Positions 49,801 to 60,509 of a stretch of DNA of 64,000 bases are shown in pieces. The position numbers were made by a program, and so were the translations under genes. The stretch spans positions 22,902,428 through 22,966,427 of the forward strand of contig NC_064759.1 in the NCBI RefSeq assembly GCF_011397635.1, read 5' to 3'. The notes under the pieces were generated by a model that did not search any database, was not told the origin of the DNA, and worked only from the letters and a program-made list of their open reading frames with translations. This stretch comes from Epinephelus fuscoguttatus. Lineage: Eukaryota > Chordata > Actinopteri > Perciformes > Serranidae. Positions within the stretch are counted from its first letter, which is position 1. Every line of letters starts with the position of its first letter.

Positions 49801-52133
49801 TCAGGTGATAGATGTTTTCCTCAGCATCAAGATCAATGCACTTGGCTTTTTTCTTAATGGCCATGACAGAGAGACCCACGTCAATGCAGCCATGTAGCTT
49901 CCCTTTCTCAATCTGTAGGGGAAAAGTCAACATGGTGTTAGTGTATTTTGGACTGAAGTTAATCCAAATGTAAAGAGGTACTGTTCAGTTTTTAAATGCC
50001 CTATTATCCTTATAATCCTTTCATTGGCTCTGGCAGCCCCGGCCAAGCAGAGCCTCTGCATGGCTGATACATAATTATGTGAGACTGGCAGGTGAAATGC
50101 ACCGTGTGATTCCTATCAATGACAATGAGATTGTGAGGGAATGAAGTCCTTTTGTATCTAAGGGCACAGACAGATATTCTGGGAAAGACAGCCAGCAGTG
50201 CAACAAGACCCATAGTGTCCTTTGTAATCTTCTGTAACTGACAGCCACACAGCGTGCAGCCAGCAGGCCTCTGTACTCACATCCGCACTGCACTTTCCAT
50301 ACTTCAGGATGCCCTTGTCCAGGAAGAAGTATCTCTGTAAAGAGAAGAGAGGACATAAGTGAATGAGATGCAGCCTGGATGATATGCAACATCCCTGACA
50401 GCAAGTCTGAAGCCACTATTATGACTCACTGATCATGACAGAGTCCGCCTCTTGTTAATGTATCTTGTTAATGTCTCTGCAGTGAGATGTTTGTCATCCC
50501 AGGCTCTCGTCTTGCATCTTGTCTGCCTTTATTACTCTTCCCCTCATTCTGTTGCAATCTTTCTCCTCCACTCTCTTTGTAAATGCGACTCTTGGTGCTC
50601 CGTTGAAAGCGCAAAGACCTGAAAAGCTCTGACTGTAAGTCAATACTAAATGTATACAGCTCTATTAACCAACAAGCCATCAGCTAATGCGTCTGAGAGG
50701 AACACCAAGATATCTAGGTTGTATCATCCCAGCGAAAGCTTTTAGGCTGAGCGTAAACAGTCACTGACTCAGGTCACATGTGACTCCCCTGCATAAGCTC
50801 ATTCAATTAGTCTAACACCCAAATGAGTCATGTCAGCAGATTTTTCGGAATAGGAACCTGGACAATGTAGGATACGACCGGGAAATGGAAATGACGTTCA
50901 GCTGAAATACGTCATGAGGTCGTAAGTTTGACGTAATGTTGGTCATTTGAGGACCTCACAGGCAGTTGATTTACCTTATGCCAACCCTTCATGGGCCACT
51001 TTCTCCTCTTTAGCATGAAGCCCTCCTGTTTCTGGGGCTCGAGGACACTGCTGAAGCTTCCACGCAGGCCCTCCACTATTTCCCAGCTATCCTGTGGGCA
51101 CAGATGGTTTGTGAGAACTCCAAGATGGCAGATAGACATTAGCAGACACTTAGCTTGTGCACACACATGCAGATCAAAGTCGCAGAAAGGTTTGGCAACA
51201 AAAAAAAACTAATGAATCATCCACACAACAGAGTTAAGGTCTGAGTCAAGAGCATACAGTAATTTGTGGCGGTTTCGATTTTCAGTCTCTCCCTCAGTGT
51301 AGCGTCAGTCAGTCAGTGGGAGGATGTGGGAGTGGATGATGGGAGTTTTATTGCTGATGGAAAATGCAACCCTCTGAGGTTTGAGTCTCACACACTGCAT
51401 TCACCTCATGGTCCCATTTACAAAATTAGCTTACCTGCCTAATCTCAACTCTTCACAATAATCATTTCCTGACTGAGATTAGAACGCTCAAATCCAAATC
51501 CCCCTGCAAATACAGAGATTAAGGTGATATTTCATCACAGACTAATCCAGATAGCTCTGTCATGTACTTCCATGGTGAGAATTCCAGGAAGGCAGCAGTG
51601 TAAACAGAGGGTTTTGTAACATCTTTGTGGACACAGAAGATTGCAAATGTGGTTTATGTTGCTTTTAGTTTATATTAGTGTAGTACATCTTATTTTTTAA
51701 AAACAGTTGTATAATGTCTTTTTTAGCTGTGGAAAAATAACCCCCGAGGTTAACTTGGTTCAGGCTTTGAGATTATCAGCAGGTGATTTGGGGGGGATGA
51801 GGTGAGATGCCATCCCCCTTTGTTAGCAAAATGACCAAAGTCCACCTTGTAACCTGTCATCTCTCTCTGCTCCCCCTGAGGTCACTTATAGGCGGACAGC
51901 CATCCAGATCCTGACAGTGTTCTGTCTGGATCTGGACCTATAACTGACAAATTATCCGAGTTCTAAAATGTTACGTTTCTATTTTAACTGGTGCAGCATT
52001 TCTAGCCTTTATGGCACTGGTTTAGCGGCCCGGAAAACTCACAGACCAATAGCATGCATTGTAAATCGTCTCACGTAATGTTGCTCAGCCAATCATATCA
52101 TTCTGATTATCAGCATTACAACTTGAGTGAGAG

Positions 52134-52198
<65 letters not shown>

Positions 52199-54974
52199 GG
52201 AGAGACGAGATGAGAAACGGCAGCTGGAGAAAAATGTTTAAGGCAGAGAAAAGTAATTTACAGTGAACAAACAAACTTGTTATTCATTAACCTCCATTTC
52301 CACCTCCATCTAGTGTTGTTAATTACTGCAATTTTAAGCCCCAGCATGCAGAAATATTCAAACACCATTTTGAATAACAGCAATGCCACGATCTCCCTCT
52401 CCAAAATTTAGCCTAAATTTGGAGCGTTCCTGAAAAGATAGCATGATACAGTTGGTACCAATGATTGTCTTAAGTTGTCTAGTTTCTTCACTCTAGCTTT
52501 AGGGAGCCTGGCACCTCACATTTGCATTTTGTTTATCATGTAAATACAAATAACTTGTACTGTCAGCGATATAAGTCAGTAAGTAAATTGTTGTAGCCTA
52601 CTTGATCCCATTTAAGGGTGAACTTTAGACCTTTGCATTGAAATTAGAAATGGACAGAAAAGAGGTGAAGATAGATGGTGGTGGTTTCATATGCAACAAA
52701 GGTCCCCAGCTGGAATCAAACAGGAACACTGTGGTTATGGTGAGTGTCTTAAACGTGATCATTTGAGGAGGTGCAATGCTGAATTGCTGGAGTTATTTAT
52801 TGAGCACAAATGCAAAACACTGAAGCGCCTTGGCAACTGAGTGGTTACAGTCATGCCATATAATACCATGTCAGCAATGGGATCTTTGTTGCATGCCCCC
52901 CCTTCCCATTTCTACACTATCGCCTGTTCAATAAAGCCAAAAATGTCAAAAATGTAGTAGCGTATTTTGGGATCACAACTTTGCAGATGTATCCAAGTAG
53001 GACAAAAACTCAAGCACAAATGATGTTCACATCACAGCTCTCCAGAGGGACGTTGGGTTCTTGGCAGAGGTTTGAGGTGACTCTGTGTTTGTTATCTCAG
53101 TGTGCCCCTGAATGTTCCAGTGTGTACCCGTCCTGGCTAAACAAACTGTATCAGTCAGAGAGGCTGACTGCTGGAGGTGAGGCTGTCTAAAATAAACTCT
53201 CATTTCTGCAGGGGGTTGGGGGGATGGAGAGGGCGTGGCTTGTGGGTTGCTCTTTCACTCTCCCTGAGCGCTCGTCACAGCTCCAACCGTCACAGTCACA
53301 CAGTGAGTCAGTCACTGCCTGGGCATTTTTTCTTCAAGGTCGAGTAACACTTTCAGGGAAATAGAGACATAACTGACAAGAAGACGTGTATAGTTACAGG
53401 GATCGCTCTCAGCCTGGGAAAACTGCAAATCAAGAATATTTCCAATGTTGTCTAACACAGTGAATGTCCTGCTGCAGGAGTGAGACAGTGGGAGACTTGC
53501 TTTCATGTTTAGACTTAGATAAATCTGCCTATAACTACCTCTAAAGCTAACATGTTACATACTGTCCACATAAAAAACCTAAGTGTATAAATGACAATTT
53601 GTGGTTAACAGGGGGCTATGGGTTCTAGAAAGTTATTGCACCTGGTCAAGAAATAGTCCGACACATAACCCCCCATAAAACCACATCTTGATATTTTTAC
53701 ACTTAAGTTTTTTGTACAAGTAAGCAAACTATGCATAATGGATTAATCGGTGAGCTATAGGCATGCTGGCTTTAAGGCTGTTTCCCCCTGTCTCCAGACG
53801 TTATGCTAAGCTATTTCAATCGTTTCTTGGCTCCAGTTTCATATTCACCAAACAGATATTAAAGTGGTATCGACCTTCTCCCCTAACTTTTGTCTACAAA
53901 ATGAATAAGCATATTTCCAAAAATGTTCAGCTACTCTTCTAATGCACTAATCACCTGTTATATGTAAAACTGCTCAGCAGACAATTGCTCTCAAGAGTGA
54001 AAGGAGAGATTTTTGGATCTTATCATTTCAAACATTCAAACATTAGTTTATTTATTCAAAACGTTAATCTGACTTCATTTTTTTTTTGTTTATAGGTGAT
54101 CTGAAACCTGCAGGTCCAAATGCGTCTCAGGCTAATGAGGTTTAAAAAGCCATTTTGAGTAAACATTTATTTCTTTGTTTGTTTGTCCAGAGGTACTCTG
54201 CAAATTAAAATCCTTTTTCAGCCTTTGTATTTGTTGTTATTTTGAAGTGATGGACCACAAGTGTCTGTGCGTCCTGTGGGCAGGAGTGGAGCGAAACTTT
54301 ATTACTTTCATTTCCAAACAGAAAAGCTGTTGCGGGTAATGAAGAATCAATGAGTCTGTTGCCTGTGGATGAACGCGCAAGGCAAATGCAACAACACTCT
54401 GTGCACAGTGCTAATATCCTCTCTAATTTGTGTTTGAGAAAGCCACACCTTTGAGGGAATTGTTGCAAATTTGCATTTTAATAATTCAGAGGACTCTAAA
54501 TTGTACCACATTTGGAGAAAATGCTGTGGTCTGTGACCGAGGCAGTCTCTCTCAAGTTGGCAGCTTTAAGTCCTTGTTGTGAAAGATATAAAACGCAGAG
54601 AGAGGCTCAGATGAGGCTGTTACCTCCAGCTTGCACTTATAAAGAACCAAATAGAGCCTTGCGACAAACATCGGAGAAAACCACAGGGCCTATTAGCAGA
54701 AGTTTATGTGGTTAAGGCATTTACTGTCAGGTCATTCTCCTCCCATGACACAGATAACTCCCTGAGGACTGGCAGTTGCTTTTTTGCAGTACACAAACTG
54801 TATAATCACAAAAATGAATAAATAAATAAAATGCGGAATAGTGCAAACTTTTAAAGCGTCACCACTCTTGTGTATTACCTGTCTGCTGTCAAGTTTGGAG
54901 GAGGAGCTGCTGTTGCTGCGTGAAACGGATGATATCTTCTGCGACATGGCTGAACTGCGCTCCTCTGAGCCCAT
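31960..54974 (-). CDS. osbpl3: Oxysterol-binding protein-related protein 3 (ORP3)
   Basis: This is a lipid-transfer protein working at endoplasmic reticulum-plasma membrane contacts. Minus-strand coding exons: 54974-54879, 51091-50975, 50334-50281, 49912-49799, 49527-49363, 49159-49036, 46344-46241, 45942-45850, 45768-45609, 44813-44683, 44117-44016, 41755-41618, 40940-40847, 40684-40440, 36428-36291, 36178-36115, 36009-35931, 35823-35679, 34727-34583, 34494-34368, 32308-32186, 32056-31960. Total 884 aa (human about 887), with phases consistent at all junctions. Domains: Ser-rich N-terminus; PH domain (about 53-150, [11 protein letters not shown] to [12 protein letters not shown]); coiled region; FFAT motif EFFDAQE at 449-455, which binds VAP proteins on the ER; ligand-binding domain from about 517, with the fingerprint EQVSHHPP at 624-631. 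The C-terminus has a helical [16 protein letters not shown] segment. The start [13 protein letters not shown] parallels mammalian ORP3. Upstream 5' UTR exons are not identified. Confidence 0.94.
32800..32930 (+). repeat. LINE/SINE 3' tail in osbpl3 intron
   Basis: TGTTGCACATTTCCCCGCTGTGGGATGAATAAAGGATTATC followed by a short TCTTATCT-type repeat is the common 3' tail of fish non-LTR elements. The body is not recognisable. Confidence 0.55.
33128..33470. repeat. Dispersed repeat, second copy
   Basis: It is colinear with 10846-11155: AAAGACGCAAATACTTTTGAC, ATGACCAGAGAAAACAGA, then the AATCTTGGTTT...GCTTAGTTTTA end. After that end the similarity stops abruptly. Confidence 0.65.
33901..34320. repeat. 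Dispersed repeat, third copy, with a 198-bp insertion
   Basis: It shares CAGGAAACAATATGGTG, TTGGTTTATATT, CAGCACTGCTTGGTTTTA and later CACATTGTTATGATACA with the copy at 10846. Between these lies an insert of 198 bp (34055-34252) flanked by TTTACCATT at 34046-34054 and 34253-34261. The insert has no terminal inverted repeats and is unidentified. Confidence 0.65.
36490..36625. repeat. Solo arm of the palindromic MITE family
   Basis: ACCAAAACAATCTAGATTGATAAATAG and the following GGTGAACTGTGTC match the right arm of the element at 127-945 (CCAAAACAGTCTAGATTGATACATAG). It lies in an osbpl3 intron. Confidence 0.6.
37330..38345. repeat. MITE-type repeat pair
   Basis: The left part has AGATTAGTTCAACAGATATGG and TTAGCTTAGCATAAAGACTAAA. 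The reverse complement of the right part (to 38345) has GGGATAGTTTGAAATGTG and ATTTTAGCATAAAGACTGAAAAC. The two look like the arms of one element or two copies in opposite directions. A (GA)n microsatellite lies between them. Confidence 0.5.
37785..37829. repeat. (GA)n microsatellite
   Basis: About 21 uninterrupted GA units in an osbpl3 intron. Confidence 0.95.
38523..40139 (+). mobile_element. Tc1-like transposon with inverted repeats of about 270 bp
   Basis: It is a full element of 1,617 bp in the osbpl3 intron between exons 14 and 15, bounded by TA within a (TA)n run. The ends start CAGTACAGGCCAAAAGTTTG. The left arm 38523-38792 and the reverse complement of 39870-40139 differ at only about two positions by my reading. 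The right arm includes the last part of the transposase gene, so the left arm carries an antisense copy of the protein's C-terminal coding sequence. Confidence 0.93.
38935..39976 (+). pseudogene. Tc1-like transposase (DD36E spacing), frameshifted
   Basis: The degraded N-terminal part (TNQLTKEK... with the frame broken near 38985 and 39115) is followed by a long frame with [36 protein letters not shown] and [20 protein letters not shown] frameshift near 39500-39530 separates this from the second frame, with [23 protein letters not shown] and [14 protein letters not shown], to the end GGYFEETRI. The second Asp (QQDND) and the Glu (NPIE) are 36 residues apart. A single-base loss in the GVMVWG region breaks the catalytic core; otherwise the C-terminal half is in good shape. 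Confidence 0.85.
40138..40170. repeat. (TA)n at transposon edge
   Basis: TATATATA repeats flank the Tc1-like element on both sides (also 38511-38522), so the insertion went into an existing TA tract. Confidence 0.8.
42185..42525. repeat. MITE of the TTAGAGCTGCAACTAAT family
   Basis: The left end is TTAGAGCTACATTGATTAG. The right end read in reverse is CGGCTGCAACTAATGATT, followed by TTTTCATTATCCATTAATCTG. The same ends occur at 59531-59893. A T18 run lies inside. It is in the osbpl3 intron after exon 11 (minus-strand order). Confidence 0.6.
43830..43849. repeat. Poly(G) tract of 20 G
   Basis: Twenty consecutive G on the plus strand, so C on the sense strand of osbpl3, about 170 bp from exon 11. 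Confidence 0.95.
46400..46800. repeat. Degenerate dispersed repeat (ATTGCAATA-rich)
   Basis: GCGAGATTATTGCGAC, GTTGCAATATGCTGAGTATTGCAATAAAATA and, at the far end, AATACTGACACTCGAAAATATTGC resemble a fish repeat I have seen often. The boundaries are uncertain. Confidence 0.35.
47925..48605 (+). mobile_element. Non-LTR LINE 3' end fragment
   Basis: Broken frames give [12 protein letters not shown]-like and, after a frameshift, [20 protein letters not shown], resembling the end of LINE reverse transcriptase (the usual ...AFSVRAAHLWNSLP pattern). It is followed by a T/G-rich 3' region and ends in AAATAAAATAAACATAAACATAA, a typical LINE tail. It is 5' truncated and dead, in an osbpl3 intron. Confidence 0.55.
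52138..52197. repeat. (CA)n microsatellite
   Basis: About 29 uninterrupted CA units. Confidence 0.95.
53740..53965. repeat. MITE arm related to 38145-38345
   Basis: It shares the TGTTTCCCCCTG...CAGACGTTATGCTAAGCTA and TTGGCTCCAG...TAAGCATATTTCC pattern with the right half of the repeat at 37330-38345 (TGTTTCCCTGTTTTCAGTCTTTATGCTAA, TAAGCACATTTC). Confidence 0.5.
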
Positions 54975-54979
54975 CTCCC

Positions 54980-56470
54980 TGCAGACTGGCCAGCGCAGGC
55001 TATGACTGGAGGACCAGGAACATTCCTCTTCTAAGAGCAGATGGGGTGGAGATGGGGTCGGGAGGAAAAGAGGGTGGAGAGAAAGATCACTTTAAGAGTT
55101 GGGCCCTTTTAAAAGCCTTTCAGCTCTGTCTCACTGAAAAATGCATTAGGTTATTTAGAGCGATTAGTTCTTCCATCTTGACGTAGCAAAATATGGGATG
55201 TAATGAGAAAAGCTACACAAAGGAGTTCTCAACATAAGCGAACAAAGTTGACAGACAAGACTGGAGCACATAAATTGGTCTGTGATGAGAGATGAGACCG
55301 CAGGTTTGAATAATTCATATCTCACCCTTACAGAGAGTGATGGATTGTCAGCATTTAAGGATTTTATGAATCTAAGACACCCACTAGAAGTACTATGCAA
55401 GTACAGCAGCTTTGGAAGACACAGTCAGGCCTGAAGTAAAAGTATCAATACCACAAATTAAAAATATATTGTTCACTCACTGCGTATTAGCTTTTTTAGG
55501 TGGGACTGGAACCCAGTCAATCAGATCTCAATCACAGCTCAGTGACGGAGGAATAAAAGGCAAGCGTCACATGTGAAGATGCAGTGAGATGTGAGACAGT
55601 CAGCGAAATGTAATATCGTCACTTCAACAGAGTGTGAAAATAACTGGGCCTCTTTAAGGAAATGGCAGCCCTCAGTCAACTGCCACACTTCACACAGACT
55701 AATTAACATTATGCGCCTGGTCTACCACGTCAGCACATGGAGCCACATTTTGCTAATGCACTGCGAGCCGCAGTTTGTCACAGTATGGAAAGCTGATAAA
55801 CAAGCGGGCACGGTGTGTAAATCATGCTGGTCCACGTGGGAACAAGCAGCGTGTCATTAGTTTGGCTTTACTGAGGATGCACAGAGGTACTGAGTGTGAG
55901 GACCATTAGGCTGAGATCATTGCTGCGTTAAATGACCATCTGTGAGAAAAAGAGAAAATGCCATGATTATCCTGGTCTGAAATTATCTTCTATTTCCCAC
56001 ACTAGTGTCTGTGTTTTTTCACAGTTTTTGTTAGGGCTAATATATATCCTTAAATATTTATTAGGCTATATATTTGAATTAAACATTACAATATTATTCA
56101 GGACAGTTTCCTCAATATGAATATATGTATGCAACATCCTGCATAAAATAATCAAACTGGCTGCAACAACAGTTATTTTAAAAAAAAATCTCTATGAATC
56201 TAATAATCATGTAATCTATAAAATGCAAAAAATCCCAGCGCCAATCACAAATTTCCAGAACCCAATGTCACATCAACAATTTGCTTGTTTTGGTAAACAA
56301 TAGTCAGAAACCCAAAGCAATTTAATTTACAATGAAATAAAACAGAAAAAAGCAGCAAAAGCAGCATATTTGCTTGATCATCAATAGAAATCAATTATCA
56401 CATTCACTGGTTTTTGTCTAATCCATTAATGGACTAATTGTTTTTGCACCAGTTAATTATAATAAACTGT
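54980..56470. other. Upstream of osbpl3 start codon, nothing firm
   Basis: An acceptor-like TCTGCAG|GGAG just before the start codon suggests that the 5' UTR continues in an upstream exon. I could not identify that exon. No other gene or clear repeat is seen. Confidence 0.4.
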
Positions 56471-56477
56471 GCTTTGC

Positions 56478-56545
56478 TGGGGCAGCATGGTGGTTTAGTA
56501 GTTAGCATAATCACCCCACAGCAAGTGTGTTCTGGGTTAAATTTT
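56478..56545 (+). mobile_element. Short tRNA-like SINE head
   Basis: GGGGCAGCATGGTGGTTTAGTAGTTAGCATAATCACCCCACAGCAAG, then GTTCTGGGTTAAAT, is a decayed head of the family seen at 1013-1326. It is cut off shortly before the Tc1-like element at 56570. Confidence 0.6.
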
Positions 56546-56569
56546 GTTAAAACACTTAATCTGACCATA

Positions 56570-57650
56570 TACTCACCAGCCACTTTATTAGGTACACCCC
56601 TCAACTACTTGTTAATGCAAATAGCTAATCAGCCACTCACATGGCAGCAACTAAGTGCATTTAGGCATGTAGACTTGGTCAAGATGACCTGCTGAAGTTC
56701 AAACTGAGCATCAGAATGAGGAAGAAAGGTGATTTAAGTGACTTTGAACATGGCATGGTTGTTGGTGCCAGACGGGCTGGTCTGAGTATTTCAGAAACTG
56801 CTGATCTACTGCGATTTCACGCCAAACCATCTAGGGTTTACAGAGAATGGTCCGAAAAAGAGAAAATATCCAGTGAGCGGGAGTTTTCTGGGTGAAAATG
56901 CCTTATTGATGCCAGAGGTCACATAACCACTCATCAAAGATCATCGCTGAACTAACAACACATCTAACCTTGAAGTAGATGGGCTACAGCAGCAGAAGAC
57001 CACACCGGCTCCACTGGGCTCACCAAAATTGGACAACAGAAGACTGGAAAAACTTTGCCTGGTCTGATAAGTCAGGATTTCTGCTGTGACATTCATATGG
57101 TAGGGTCAGAGTTTGGTGTAAACAACATGAAAGCATGGATCCATCCTGCCTTGTATCACGGTTCAGCCTGCTGGTGGTGGTGTAATGGTGTGGGGGATAT
57201 TTTCTTGGCACACTTTAGTACCAAACTGAGCATGGTTTAAACACCACAGCCTGTCTGAGTATTGTTGCTGACCATGTCCATCCCTTTATGACCACAGTGT
57301 ACCCATCTTCTGATGGCTACTTCCAGCAAGATAAATCTCAGATCATCTCATACTGGTTTCTTGAACATGACAATGAGTTCACTGTACTCCAGTGGCCTCC
57401 ACAGTCACCAGGTCTCAATCCAATAGAGCACCTTTGAGATGTGGTGGAACGGGAGATTCACATCATGGATGTGCAGCCAACCAATCTGCAATAACTGTGT
57501 GATGCTATCATGTCAATATGGACCAAAATCTCTGAGGAATGTTTCCAGCACCTTGTTGAATCTATGCCACCAAGAATTAAGGCGGGTCTGAAGGCAAAAG
57601 GGGTCCAACCTGGAACTAGCAAGGTGTACCTAATAAAGTGGCCGGCGTAT
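56570..57650 (+). mobile_element. Decayed Tc1-like transposon of about 1.08 kb
   Basis: The ends are imperfect inverted repeats: ATACTCACCAGCCACTTTATTAGGTACACC at the left and the reverse complement of GGTGTACCTAATAAAGTGGCCGGCGTAT at the right. Inside are broken transposase frames with GARRAGLSISETADLLRFH, HRLHWAHQNWTTEDWKNFAW, GYFQQDKSQ and LQWPPQSPGLNPIEHL, separated by several stops. The second catalytic Asp region reads QQDKSQ. It is much older than the elements at 27447 and 38523. Confidence 0.85.
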
Positions 57651-58340
57651 TATTCCAATTCCTCTTACTGTCACAATTCAGCTGAGAGCTGAAAAACTTT
57701 AACGGTAAAACAAATAATCAGCCAGTCCTCATTCTTTTTGCCACATTGTGTTACAATGTTGAAACAACCTCTTAGGCTACATGACAATTGACTAAACAAC
57801 ATCAGGTGATGAAGACTGTTAAATGAGCTTGAAAGCTCTGGAAAGCATAGTAAGTAAACCTTTTGTAGCAACATATATTACTGTCAACTGTGTTCTTTCT
57901 GCTGCTATAAACTACTGGGTAATCACACAAGCAGAGTCATCTACTGGTTTGCTATGAATCAGACACGCCACGTGTGGACAACCACTTTGAAGTAGCAGCA
58001 AGGTTAATCACATTACCTGCTCTGCATCCACAAGCTTTGTGCTGCATAATGGCCATAGCCTCTCGTGTTGACAGACAAAACAGTAGTCATGTGAAACCTC
58101 CATCTTTCAGCCAAGCCTACACCACTGCTCAGTCTGTGGACCACAGGCTGCAGCTTACACTGACAGCGCTCGGCACCCAAAATGCAGCCGCAACAATGGA
58201 TCAAAGTGGTAGGACACACAAAAGGAGGCCCCCGGCCGCAGGACAACACATCTTGTCCATTTGACAGCTCAACCAAACCAGGACAGACACAAACTGACAA
58301 CCATAATTTATGACACAAAAGTGTAATTTATCTATTTATG

Positions 58341-58442
58341 TAGCTAGCTGGCTGGAGAGTGGATGAATAAATCATAGGAGATGGAGAGGAAGCATTGAAT
58401 ACCTAGCTAGCTAGCTATCCAGTGCTGATTTATTCATCCACT
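58341..58442. repeat. Hairpin-capable inverted repeat with CTAG runs
   Basis: AGTGGATGAATAAATCA at 58358-58374 is exactly reversed at 58426-58442. TAGCTAGCTGGCTGG precedes the left arm, and CTAGCTAGCTAGCTATCC lies in the loop next to the right arm. The function is unknown; it may be a MITE remnant. Confidence 0.6.
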
Positions 58443-59530
58443 TTCCACTGATCACACCAGCTATTCGTAGGTCTGTCGAACCGTCACCCTTCAGGGCACT
58501 CTTTCATCTGACACAACAACACCACTTCTCGGGCTTTCACCGGCGCGAGGGCAGTATTAGACGTCACCGCTTCAGTAATTACCCTTTCTCACTGAAGAGC
58601 ACACGCTCTTTGATGGCGATGAAGAAATGCAGTAAGTGATTGCAATAAAACTTATTAGATTACAGAGGAGCAGTGCTGCAGGGGCTGGGGTTACTGTTAG
58701 TGTGGAGCTTTCCTTCACCTGACAGACTGCGAATCACCTGTAAACAGAGAATATGAGGGGAAAAACAACGTAGTCTAACATGAAGATGGTGTAAGTCTCA
58801 CATAAGTGGTTGTGGCTCATGGTAACAAACAGAACAGTCGTGCCTGAGACCACAGCTTATGAATAGTGGGACGCTGACAGCCAGTGAGTGTTCGTTGAGT
58901 GGTCAGAGATACAGAGTGGATCACATGAACACTGACAGCTACTGAAGACAAAAGACAAACATGAGTCACAGAGAAAGTTCTACTGTCATCAAGACGGCCT
59001 CTCTTTCGAGTATGAATGCATGAAGACAAACAGATACATGGACATATGTGCAGTTCTCACACAAACACAAATATGTACAAACAAATGCAAGGCTTTGGGA
59101 TCAAGGGAAATAACATGACGTAGGCAGACTTTATCTCTCTTGTACAACAACTGCTGACTGCTGTATTTGAATAAAGGAGTCCTCAGTGATAATGATGGTA
59201 CTGACCTTTACAAAGAATGATTGTGATTCATGTATTCCATTAAATATCTATACCACCATGGACAAAATCCACATCATGATAAACTTCACAGCCACATAGG
59301 AAAAAGTCAAATTCATATTCATTATATTGAGTAACTGGTACACCAGGTCATAGTGGACAACATATGATATTTGAATAACATACAGTATACTCTCAAGTTT
59401 TTACGCTATAAATTATCTAAGATCCAGGACACTGCTTATTAAGATTTAAGGTCACATTTACAATTTCAAATGGGAATTTCTGTCACAGTAAAATGCAAAG
59501 AAATATCAAAGGATGTGGCATCATTCTACA

Positions 59531-59893
59531 TTAGAGCTGCAACAATTAATCAATGAGTTGTCAAGTATTTAATTGATCACCAATTAAACTGACATATATG
59601 GGTGCAGAAAAGGCACAAATTGGGGCACAAAAATTTACCAGATGCTCAAAATATTCTGGTGGAGGACCCCAAACTCTGACCCATCACTCGTCACATGTGC
59701 CAACCCAGAACTGAAAAAAAACCCTACGCCCTTGCTCCTCTATGACAAGATAGTTGGGAAGTCATCTTGGGCTTTGGGATACACTGATCGACATTCTTCA
59801 CGATTTTCGGACATTTTATAGACTAAACAACTATCAGTTACTTGACAAAATAATCAACTGATTAATCGACAATGAAAATAATCATTAGTTTGT
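59531..59893. repeat. MITE of the TTAGAGCTGCAACTAAT family with nested repeat
   Basis: The left end is TTAGAGCTGCAACAATTAATC and the right end is CAACTGATTAATCGACAATG...AATAATCATTAG, as in the copy at 42185-42525. The centre (about 59600-59740) is a copy of the unrelated repeat at 30085-30350. Confidence 0.55.
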
Positions 59894-60339
59894 CTGTTTT
59901 ACATCTGTTTAGACTCCCTGCGTATTCCAGTAAACTTGTAAGTTCAGCCTATTGGTAGTATAATATAAGCACTCATGTAAATCATTAGTTTGCCATACTT
60001 CACCCTGTAATCTGTTAAAGAAACAGATAAACCCACAGGTGCTCTTTTCAAAGTGTCTCTTGCACAAAAGGCTAAATCAGTCGCACGGAGACATGACAGA
60101 CATCTGCTGAATATTCCAGTAAAGTGTGGGTGGGTGGAACCCACAACTGCTCTGTAATGAGATACCAGCGTGACACTCAGGGACAGATGTGTAACTAGCA
60201 GGAGCTTAAAAATCATACTGGCTGTTTCTCACTTAGCAGAACTGTCATCCTAATGGAAAACCTCCATGTGATCCCCAGACTGCAAAAATAAAAGACTGAT
60301 TTCAAAATGGTACAACTTCTCTGGAGAAGCAGTATCACA

Positions 60340-60500
60340 GCAAATATTCATTTTTTAGAGCTCTGTGGATGGCAGTGTCGAACTCTTGGTCAGACTGAAA
60401 TATCTTAACAATTGGAGGGATCGCCATCAGATTTTGTACAGTCATTCCTTGGATGAATCCTGAGCCTCTCACTTTTCCTGACATTTGCTGTTTCAAGCGC
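60340..60500. repeat. Dispersed fish repeat piece
   Basis: GTCAGACTGAAATATCTTAACAATTGGAGGGATCGCCATCAGATTTTGTACAG and GGATGAATCCTGA resemble a common repeat of teleost genomes. Neither coding nor complete. Confidence 0.4.
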
Positions 60501-60509
60501 AACATCCTA

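Larger units (their letters stand above)
51092..54878. other. osbpl3: Osbpl3 first coding intron
   Basis: An intron of 3.8 kb between the exon for residues 1-32 and the exon that starts the PH domain. It holds a (CA)n microsatellite (52138-52197) and a MITE arm near 53740-53965. I find no further exon; open frames of 60-90 codons here have no family signature. Confidence 0.6.

Noticed and set aside
52981-53190. Open frame of 69 codons in the first osbpl3 intron
   Set aside because: No family resemblance and no matching splice phases to the ORP3 reading frame; treated as chance.
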